From an uncultured Clostridia bacterium (GTDB lineage Bacteria > Bacillota > Clostridia > Oscillospirales > Ruminococcaceae): 5,367 nt of DNA. Within the stretch, counting starts at the first letter, position 1. Each line of letters opens with the position of its first letter. The DNA lies in assembly GCA_945931735.1 (NCBI GenBank), contig CAMEPN010000152.1:1-5367 (forward strand), in the 5' to 3' direction. The notes under the pieces are model-generated. The model did no database searches and had not been told where the DNA came from. It saw nothing but the letters and a program-made list of their open reading frames with translations. The position numbers were made by a program, and so were the translations under genes. Below are positions 1 to 5,367 of the stretch, piece after piece.

Positions 1-1061
1 TTTTCGGTAATGTCTCCACGTTCGAGCCGGCGACGGCGGGACTTGGCGCGATGGCGGCGGCGGTATTCGTGATAATAGTTGTTTCACGCATAAGGGAGGA
101 CGTCGGCGCATGGAAAGCTTCTCCCGAAAGGGGAACGCGCGTATACGACACGGTGAAGCATAAGTACAACACGCGCATAACCGTATTTGCGGTATATTCC
201 TTTCTTGCGGTCGGCGGCTCGATACTACTCTCGGCGATGTATAAATCCGTTTCCGAGGACGCGGGCGAGCTTCAGGATCTGACATTGTTCGGGCGGTATA
301 CCGACAATGTCGCTCCGCTGGCGATATTCCTTGTGCTTGCGTTTATTTTCCTTTACGGCGCGGAGCTTAAGCACATACTTTACGGCGCGGGCGCATATGC
401 GATCATATGCCTGCTTTTCGGGTTTATTTCCTACCCCGTGATAGCGGACGCGCTTTATCTGCGGGAATCGCCCGTGCTGGGGCTGCTCCCGTGGAGGATA
501 GGCGAGGACGTCGGCGGGAGGTTTACGGGCACGGGCTTTGTCATAATCAGCTCCTGCGTTTTCACGATATACGCTTTTATGGCGGTGTTCATTGCCTGCA
601 CCCGAAGGCACAGGACGCAGATCCTGTCGGGAATGATCTGCTGCGTTTTCATGTACACAACGGCGTTCGGAGCGTTTGTTTACCTGCCGCAGAGGGCGGA
701 GATGAACAAGGAGAACATTGCCCCCGCGGAGGAGATAAGCTCCCTTATATACAACGACACGCAGTCGCCCAAGATAGTTTTCTATCAGACGGAAACGAGG
801 ATAGCGGGGCTGGTTCAGTTCCTTGATCCGCTGACGCAGATAGTCATAATAAACGACCCGAGGGAAGTTCCCGAGTCCTGCCTGCTTGTTGCGGAGAGCG
901 GAACGGAGGCTCCTTTCGAGGGCGGAAGCTACGACGTGGTAGGACGCACCGACAACTACACCATCTATGCCTACGGAGAGAGCGCACGCGACTTTATGCG
1001 CTATAAATCGTCGGCTTCAACTTCAAAAACCACTACATCTTTATACGGAGGAACAACATGA
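1..1061 (+). CDS. Multi-pass membrane protein, GT-C glycosyltransferase-like, C-terminal part (5' end outside window)
   Basis: The reading frame is open from the first complete codon at position 3, with no stop and no ribosome binding site before the ATG at 51, so that ATG is internal and the gene starts upstream. The visible 352 residues contain about six hydrophobic membrane segments (roughly bases 51-86, 177-236, 312-359, 372-437, 531-602, 621-686), followed by a soluble tail of about 120 residues with alternating strand/helix character that should lie outside the cell. The protein is colinear with the downstream gene: GRYT at base 291, GLLPWRIGE from base 480, FTGTGF from base 522 and QFL at base 816 all have counterparts there at identical spacing. 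From that paralogy and the topology I infer a GT-C-type, polyprenyl-phosphate-sugar-dependent transferase. The N-terminal half that would carry the catalytic acid is not in the window, so substrate and activity cannot be judged. It ends in an ATGA overlap with the next gene, implying coupled translation. Confidence 0.8.
   Translation, partial: FGNVSTFEPATAGLGAMAAAVFVIIVVSRIREDVGAWKASPERGTRVYDTVKHKYNTRITVFAVYSFLAVGGSILLSAMYKSVSEDAGELQDLTLFGRYTDNVAPLAIFLVLAFIFLYGAELKHILYGAGAYAIICLLFGFISYPVIADALYLRESPVLGLLPWRIGEDVGGRFTGTGFVIISSCVFTIYAFMAVFIACTRRHRTQILSGMICCVFMYTTAFGAFVYLPQRAEMNKENIAPAEEISSLIYNDTQSPKIVFYQTETRIAGLVQFLDPLTQIVIINDPREVPESCLLVAESGTEAPFEGGSYDVVGRTDNYTIYAYGESARDFMRYKSSASTSKTTTSLYGGTT
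1047..1052 (+). promoter_or_regulatory. Ribosome binding site of the 801-residue membrane protein
   Basis: GGAGGA lies inside the 3' end of the upstream gene, five bases before the ATG at 1058. It fixes this start and, with the ATGA stop/start overlap, supports translational coupling of the two paralogous membrane proteins. Confidence 0.8.
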
Positions 1062-3463
1062 GCGAGCTTGCGGAAGAACCGCAGAATATCGGCGGCGACG
1101 GGGATACCGTTATTGCCGCGGAAAGCGGAAACGGCGGGGATAACGGCGCGAAAGCGACCGCGACCGCGTTCTTCAAAACGGAGTGGTTCGTGATGATATG
1201 CCTGTATGCGGGGACGCTGCTGCTGCATATCCTTATGACGCTCTGCACCACCATATTCAACCTTACCCCCGACGAATACAGCGTCACTGCCGTGGCGGCT
1301 TATTTCAACGGGCTTGACTGGCGCTCGACGGTATCGACGGGCGGATATTACGGCTATTTCCAGAGTCTGTTCTATATCCCCGTTTTCGGGCTGACGGACG
1401 ACCCGTATCTGCGGTATCGCCTGATGCTGATAATAAACGGGATACTGATGAGCTTTGCGCCGGTTATAATCTATTACCTCTCGCGCAGCGCATTCAAGGT
1501 AAAAAAAGCGGCGTCGATAGTGTTCGCGGCGGTGTGCGGGCTGTACCCGTGCTATATGCTGCTGACGAAATACACATGGAACGAAACGCTGTGCAACCTG
1601 CTTCCGTGGGTGTTCGCGCTGCTGATGTACAAGTCGCTGGACTGCGCCTCGACGGTCAAGAAGCAGATATTCTCCGTCCTCGGCGGTCTTACTCTCGTGG
1701 CGGCGTATGCGACGCACGGAAGAATGCTCGCGCTGCTTGCGGCGGGCGTTGTGCTGGAGCTTGTCGTGTTCTTCTCGATGAAGAAAAAGCGCATATTCTG
1801 CCTTACGGGATTTTATGCGAGCATTGTTGTCGGGTTTATCGGCGACAAATTTATGAAGGACTATATCCAGAGCGCGCTGTGGCGTGTTGACGAGGGAAAA
1901 ACTCCCACCAACACCATTGAGCGTATGTTCACAAGGCTTTTCAGCACGGGCGACGGCGGGCTTTCCGTCAGCGAAGGGGTGTCCATTGAGAAATTTTTCG
2001 ACACGCTTATCGGGCATTTGTTCTATTTCATCTCCTCGACATGGGGCTTCGGCGCGATATGCATTGTCGCGGTAATTGTCGGGATAGTGCTTTATTACAA
2101 GCGCCGCTCGTCCAAGACGGTCATGACCGAAAACGGCGAGGTAGACCCGAAGAGCGGCCCGTATCTCGATGACAAGCACGCGATTTTCCTTTGGTTCACG
2201 CTGCTTGTTATGGGCGCGATATTTGTCGTAAGCGTTGCGTTCAAGGCGACCTCGTCGCTGTATAACGAGCGCGCCGACACTGTGATGTACGGGCGGTATA
2301 CCGAGGTCATGTATCCCGTGGCGATACTTGCGGGGCTGCTTGTGATATACCGCGGGCGGTTCGGCATGGGGCAGAGCTTTGCGGCGCTCTGCACTGGCGC
2401 GGCGATAAACCTGCTTACTATACTGCGGGTCGTTCCGGTAGTTCTCGGCGGAGAGCGGTTTGTCAGCGCGATGATAATGGGGCTTGCGCCGATGCGCTAC
2501 GGCGAGCAGATGAAGGATATGTTCACGCAGCAGACCTTCCTCAAAATAATCGTCACGACGATAACCATGCTGTTCGTATGGGTCATTATAAAACTGATAC
2601 GAAGTCACGACAAGAATATTCACTGGTTCTACTCGGTGCCGCTGGCGGGGCTGCTGCTGTATTCAAACATTTACTGTTATGTTTCGTACACGGTGCCGCA
2701 GAGCAAAAACTCGGCGTACGGCGCGCAGTACATGACCGAGGCGATAGAGCTTCTCGATGATGATTTCGACAGCGTTACCTGCTACAACCTCGCGCGCGAG
2801 CGCTATGTAAAGGCGCAGTTCCTGTACGAGGATCTTGACGTCGAGGTAGTTACGAGTTTCTCCAAGCTAAAAGTGCTGAGCGACAAGGGCGAGCTGCCCG
2901 ACATTATTCTTGCGGGAAAAGAAGAGAACCTTGATATGTGGTTCGACGGGATATACCGCATAGGCGACATAAACCGCACGGTCCATGTATACGCCTGCAC
3001 GGACAAGGCTGTGCAGTGGGCTGAGGACAACGGTCTGCGCGTTTCCGAGGGCGGCGGCATGGTGACTTACACCGCCGCGGACGTTCCCGCGACTACTCAC
3101 GCGGTCAGAAACGGCTTCGACGAGGACACGGCAGACCCCGACCGCAGCGCCGGCGAGGGCGTTACGGTAACGCTTCCGAACGGGTCGGCGGTATATACGA
3201 ATTACTCCACGCTGTACAAGGCGGGGTCGTATTACTTCACCGTTTACGGCGAGGGCGTCGGGTCAGGGAAGGTAACGCTCACCTCCGACAAGGGCGAAAA
3301 TTCGCTTGACTACACCATAACCGAGCAGAGCGACAATGTTCTTAAGGTGACGGTTATAATCAAGGAAAAGAAGGAGAACGTCCGCTTCAAGCTGTCCAAC
3401 ACGGGCACGGAGCCGATTACCGTCACATCGCTGACGATGAGCAATAAAAAGGACGTCGGATAA
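1058..3463 (+). CDS. Putative GT-C-fold membrane glycosyltransferase with extra C-terminal domain (801 aa)
   Basis: Complete gene; the start is set by GGAGGA five bases upstream and the ATGA overlap. Residues 1-40 are a polar Gly/Asp/Glu-rich cytoplasmic tail. TM1 is about 42-67, followed by PDE at 71-73, the place where GT-C enzymes keep the acidic residue that handles lipid-phosphate sugar donors. About 11-12 further hydrophobic segments run to about residue 540 (for example 121-141, 149-170, 204-232, 245-262, 318-347, 374-395, 414-431, 494-514, 522-541). HGR at 220-222 and GRYT at 412-415 are candidate functional motifs. Residues 550-660 form a mixed alpha/beta soluble part shared with the upstream paralog; an acidic linker (about 685-700) leads to a strand-rich end (700-801) absent from the paralog. 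An odd number of membrane segments would put this end outside the cell. The likely role is sugar transfer to an envelope component from a polyprenyl carrier. The acceptor and sugar are unknown, and a non-enzymatic role in polysaccharide export or assembly is possible. Confidence 0.75.
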   Translation: MSELAEEPQNIGGDGDTVIAAESGNGGDNGAKATATAFFKTEWFVMICLYAGTLLLHILMTLCTTIFNLTPDEYSVTAVAAYFNGLDWRSTVSTGGYYGYFQSLFYIPVFGLTDDPYLRYRLMLIINGILMSFAPVIIYYLSRSAFKVKKAASIVFAAVCGLYPCYMLLTKYTWNETLCNLLPWVFALLMYKSLDCASTVKKQIFSVLGGLTLVAAYATHGRMLALLAAGVVLELVVFFSMKKKRIFCLTGFYASIVVGFIGDKFMKDYIQSALWRVDEGKTPTNTIERMFTRLFSTGDGGLSVSEGVSIEKFFDTLIGHLFYFISSTWGFGAICIVAVIVGIVLYYKRRSSKTVMTENGEVDPKSGPYLDDKHAIFLWFTLLVMGAIFVVSVAFKATSSLYNERADTVMYGRYTEVMYPVAILAGLLVIYRGRFGMGQSFAALCTGAAINLLTILRVVPVVLGGERFVSAMIMGLAPMRYGEQMKDMFTQQTFLKIIVTTITMLFVWVIIKLIRSHDKNIHWFYSVPLAGLLLYSNIYCYVSYTVPQSKNSAYGAQYMTEAIELLDDDFDSVTCYNLARERYVKAQFLYEDLDVEVVTSFSKLKVLSDKGELPDIILAGKEENLDMWFDGIYRIGDINRTVHVYACTDKAVQWAEDNGLRVSEGGGMVTYTAADVPATTHAVRNGFDEDTADPDRSAGEGVTVTLPNGSAVYTNYSTLYKAGSYYFTVYGEGVGSGKVTLTSDKGENSLDYTITEQSDNVLKVTVIIKEKKENVRFKLSNTGTEPITVTSLTMSNKKDVG

Positions 3464-3483
3464 CGGGCGCTCAAGTATTTTTA

Positions 3484-3491
3484 GGGGGAGG
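3484..3491 (+). promoter_or_regulatory. Ribosome binding site of ktrB
   Basis: GGGGGAGG, seven bases before the ATG at 3499, supports that start. It lies in the 35-base gap after the membrane glycosyltransferase gene. That gap shows no hairpin followed by a T-run, and it is far too short to hold the c-di-AMP (ydaO/yuaA) riboswitch that precedes potassium transporter genes in some Firmicutes. Confidence 0.75.
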
Positions 3492-3498
3492 CAGGTAA

Positions 3499-4869
3499 AT
3501 GCCCATTATAGCCAAAGCAGGCAGGAGGCTCTCTCCGGCGAGAACTCTTGTCGTGGGGTTTCTGATAATAATTCTGGCAGGGACGCTGCTGCTATGTCTG
3601 CCGATATCGTCGAAATCCCGTGAGTTCACGCCGATTTTCGACTGCCTTTTCACTGCAACGTCGGCGACCTGCGTGACAGGGCTGGTCGTTTTTGACACAT
3701 ACACGCACTGGTCGCTTTTCGGGCAGATAATAATTGCGCTGCTGATACAGGTAGGCGGGCTTGGGTTCGTTACGATAATCACGTTTTTCAACGTCGCGGC
3801 GGGTAAAAAGCTCGGATACAGGACGCTTAAAAACGCGGCGGGCGACCTTACCGAGAGCAGCTTCGAGGGCGGCAGACGCATTTTCGTCAGCATTGTGAAA
3901 TACTCGCTTATTTTCGAGCTGTGCGGAGCGCTGCTGCTGTCGGCGGTGTTTATTCCGAAGTACGGAGCATACGGCGCGTGGATGAGCCTTTTCATGAGCA
4001 TAACGGCGTTTTGCAACGCGGGGTTTGACCTCATGGGCATGGAGGGCGAGTTTTCGAGCGTCACCTCGTGCAGCGGCGACCCCGTTGTGCTGATAACGCT
4101 GGCGCTGCTTATAATCGTGGGCGGACTTGGCTTTATAGTCTGGGAGAACTTCATAAGGTACAAGGAGCTTAAGAAATTCAGCCTGCACACGCGGGCGGTG
4201 CTTGTTATGACGGGCGGGCTAATCGCCGTGGGAATGCTGTTCTACCTCATCGCAGAATGGCGCAACCCCGATACGCTCGGGGAGATGAGCTTCGGCGAAA
4301 AGCTGCTCAATGCGTTCTTCTCGTCGGTAACATCTAGGACGGCGGGCTTTAACAGTATCCCCGTTGAGGAGATGTCGGAGTTCACCCAGCTCGGCTCGAT
4401 ACTTCTTATGTTTATCGGCGCGGCGCCCGGCTCTACGGGCGGCGGCATAAAGGTCACGACGCTTCTGGTTCTTATAATGACCGTTGTGTCATATATGAAA
4501 AATAAGAACGACGTTGAGATATTCAGGCACAAGATAGATAAGCTGACTGTTTACAGAACGCTGGTGCTTTCGGTGCTGTCGATGATGGCGGTGGCGGTAT
4601 GCTTTGTCGCGCTGTATTTCTCGATGCCCGAGGGGACTTCCGACAAGGTCGGCGCGGTTCAGTGCCTGTTCGACGCGGTTTCGGCGTTCTCGACAACGGG
4701 GCTTAGCGCGGGCGCGACGGCTCTCGCGGGGACGGCGGGGAAGTGCCTGCTGATCGTGACGATGTTTGTCGGAAGAATAGGTCCTGTTTCGCTTATAATG
4801 TCGCTTGTGCTGAACAGCGCAAAGCGCAAGAACATAGTTGTTCCCGACGGCCATATACTTATCGGATAA
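3499..4869 (+). CDS. ktrB: KtrB/TrkH-family potassium transporter, membrane subunit
   Basis: Complete 456-residue protein, the usual length for KtrB (TrkH is somewhat longer). It forms the ion-conducting membrane part of a Ktr-type K+ uptake system, which normally works as a dimer on a ring of cytoplasmic RCK subunits (KtrA). The four membrane-pore-membrane repeats are visible, each with its filter glycine: G61 in TCVTG, G175 in CNAG, G283 in RTAG and G401 in STTG. The gating loop in the third repeat is intact (PGSTGGGIK, 310-318), and the conserved arginine of the last repeat is R426 in GRIGP. The N-terminal LSPARTL leading into TM1 is also typical. Nothing suggests loss of function. It follows the glycosyltransferase gene by 35 bases and precedes a methyltransferase gene by 27, with no ktrA/trkA on either side. 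If a partner exists it is encoded elsewhere, and regulation by ATP/ADP or c-di-AMP through an RCK subunit can only be inferred from the family. Confidence 0.95.
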   Translation: MPIIAKAGRRLSPARTLVVGFLIIILAGTLLLCLPISSKSREFTPIFDCLFTATSATCVTGLVVFDTYTHWSLFGQIIIALLIQVGGLGFVTIITFFNVAAGKKLGYRTLKNAAGDLTESSFEGGRRIFVSIVKYSLIFELCGALLLSAVFIPKYGAYGAWMSLFMSITAFCNAGFDLMGMEGEFSSVTSCSGDPVVLITLALLIIVGGLGFIVWENFIRYKELKKFSLHTRAVLVMTGGLIAVGMLFYLIAEWRNPDTLGEMSFGEKLLNAFFSSVTSRTAGFNSIPVEEMSEFTQLGSILLMFIGAAPGSTGGGIKVTTLLVLIMTVVSYMKNKNDVEIFRHKIDKLTVYRTLVLSVLSMMAVAVCFVALYFSMPEGTSDKVGAVQCLFDAVSAFSTTGLSAGATALAGTAGKCLLIVTMFVGRIGPVSLIMSLVLNSAKRKNIVVPDGHILIG

Positions 4870-4883
4870 AAAAATCACAAATT

Positions 4884-4889
4884 GGAGAG
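4884..4889 (+). promoter_or_regulatory. Ribosome binding site of the methyltransferase gene
   Basis: GGAGAG, seven bases before the ATG at 4897, sits in an A-rich 27-base gap after ktrB. It selects this start over the next in-frame ATG at 4927, which has no such site. The gap contains no hairpin that could act as a terminator. Confidence 0.75.
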
Positions 4890-4896
4890 AAAACAG

Positions 4897-5367
4897 ATGG
4901 AAACCTTTGAACTCGGCAAGATCAAAATGTATGTTTCCGACGACCACCGCTTCGGAACGGACGCTTTCCTGCTGGCGTATTATGCGGGCGTAAGACCCGA
5001 CAGCATCGTATGCGACCTCTGCACGGGCTGCGGTATAATCCCCCTGATATTCTGCAAGAACGTAATGCCACACCTTATTTACGCCGTTGATATTCAGCCC
5101 GAGGCTATCGAGCTGCTGAATATGACGGTAAAGGAAAATCACCTTGAGAACACCGTTCAGCCCATACTTGCAGACCTGCGCGATATGCCGCAGTCGCTGC
5201 TGGCGTATGAAACTGTGGACATCGTTACGGCAAATCCGCCCTACATGACGAGCGGCTCGGGCTTCGAGAAGGCTTCCCGTCCGCAGGCTATCGCGCGGCA
5301 TGAGCTGATGTGCACCGTGGACGACGTATGCGCTACGGCGGGCAAGCTGCTGAAATACAGCGGGCTG
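4897..5367 (+). CDS. trmN6: tRNA1(Val) (adenine37-N6)-methyltransferase-like, N-terminal part (3' end outside window)
   Basis: The frame is open to the window end, giving 157 residues of a protein whose family is usually about 240-250 long. It is a class I SAM-dependent methyltransferase of the TrmN6/YabB group, expected in the cytoplasm to methylate the N6 of an adenine next to the anticodon of valine tRNA. Visible marks in order are: RFGTDAFLLA (18-27), the family's substrate/cofactor-side segment; motif I DLCTGCG (40-46), which binds SAM; the strand-2 acid D65 in VDIQPEA; D93 in ADLRD at motif III; NPPY at 113-116, the signature of enzymes that methylate exocyclic amino groups; and IARHE at 132-136 followed by CT, a segment I recall from Firmicute YabB proteins. 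All catalytic elements expected so far are present. NPPY is shared with rRNA and protein-glutamine methyltransferases, but the other segments favour TrmN6/YabB. It probably shares a transcript with ktrB without a functional link. Confidence 0.9.
   Translation, partial: METFELGKIKMYVSDDHRFGTDAFLLAYYAGVRPDSIVCDLCTGCGIIPLIFCKNVMPHLIYAVDIQPEAIELLNMTVKENHLENTVQPILADLRDMPQSLLAYETVDIVTANPPYMTSGSGFEKASRPQAIARHELMCTVDDVCATAGKLLKYSGL

Noticed and set aside
1001..2623. 540-codon open frame on the minus strand opposite the glycosyltransferase-like gene
   Set aside because: Its codons line up exactly with the sense codons, so antisense stops could arise only where the sense gene uses TTA, CTA or TCA. The sense gene uses none of these from its start until the TCA at 2663, which fully explains the open frame. 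The antisense product is rich in Arg, His and Gln with no recognisable domain, while the sense product has clear membrane topology.
3355..3360. Perfect TATAAT, a possible -10 promoter box upstream of ktrB
   Set aside because: It lies inside codons for Val-Ile-Ile. The genome's frequent ATA Ile codons create similar strings all over the window (for example near 1466). No good -35 box stands 16-18 bases upstream; the nearest match is GCGACA with 19-base spacing.
3464..3498. Possible c-di-AMP riboswitch or terminator before ktrB
   Set aside because: The gap is only 35 bases and contains just a short T-run and the ribosome binding site, with no stem-loop; a ydaO/yuaA riboswitch needs well over 100 bases.
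3471..4190. 239-codon open frame on the minus strand opposite ktrB, and a second one at 3592-4188
   Set aside because: The sense strand encodes a well-conserved KtrB with all filter motifs. The antisense products are Ser/Pro- or Arg-rich low-information sequences with no family resemblance.
5014..5034. Cysteines in SAM motif I (DLCTGCG) as an unusual substitution
   Set aside because: The first cysteine is, as far as I recall, normal in Firmicute YabB-type proteins, and the second replaces a variable small residue, so the motif does not point to an altered function.
4489..5301. 270-codon open frame on the minus strand spanning the end of ktrB and the methyltransferase gene
   Set aside because: It crosses two confidently identified sense genes and their gap, and its product is Arg/His/Gln-rich without recognisable motifs.

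Overview
The window is a compact run of four genes, all on the + strand, with gaps of at most 35 bases and no visible terminator or promoter between them, so it reads as one transcription unit or part of one. It looks like chromosomal DNA from a moderately GC-rich anaerobic Firmicute, probably of the Ruminococcus/Oscillospirales type. The reasons are strong purine-rich Shine-Dalgarno sites 5-7 bases before each start, heavy use of the Ile codon ATA alongside G/C-ending codons elsewhere, a KtrB-type potassium transporter, and a YabB-like tRNA methyltransferase. The organism assignment is an inference from style, not from a marker gene.

Layout: (1) positions 1-1061 hold the C-terminal part of a multi-pass membrane protein whose start lies before the window. 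(2) Positions 1058-3463 hold a complete 801-residue multi-pass membrane protein that overlaps gene 1 by an ATGA. The two are tandem paralogs: several motifs (GRYT, GLxPxRxGE, FTxxxF, QFL) sit at the same relative spacing in both. Gene 2 has the architecture of GT-C-fold glycosyltransferases (acidic PDE motif in the first outside loop, about 12-13 membrane segments, soluble C-terminal part), plus a roughly 140-residue C-terminal extension, probably a beta-rich domain, that gene 1 lacks. (3) Positions 3499-4869 hold a complete KtrB/TrkH-family potassium transporter subunit with all four filter glycines. (4) Positions 4897-5367 hold the first 157 residues of a tRNA1(Val) A37 N6-methyltransferase-like enzyme, cut by the window end.

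The first two genes probably work together in the cell envelope, moving sugars from lipid carriers onto an unknown polymer, lipid or protein. The potassium transporter and the tRNA methyltransferase are housekeeping functions that share the transcript rather than the pathway. The RCK regulatory partner (KtrA/TrkA) normally needed by KtrB is not next to it. I see no RNA genes, mobile elements, CRISPR arrays, or non-coding stretches longer than 35 bases. The best candidate for something under-described is the paralogous GT-C-like pair and its extra C-terminal domain; nothing here looks like a wholly new system.
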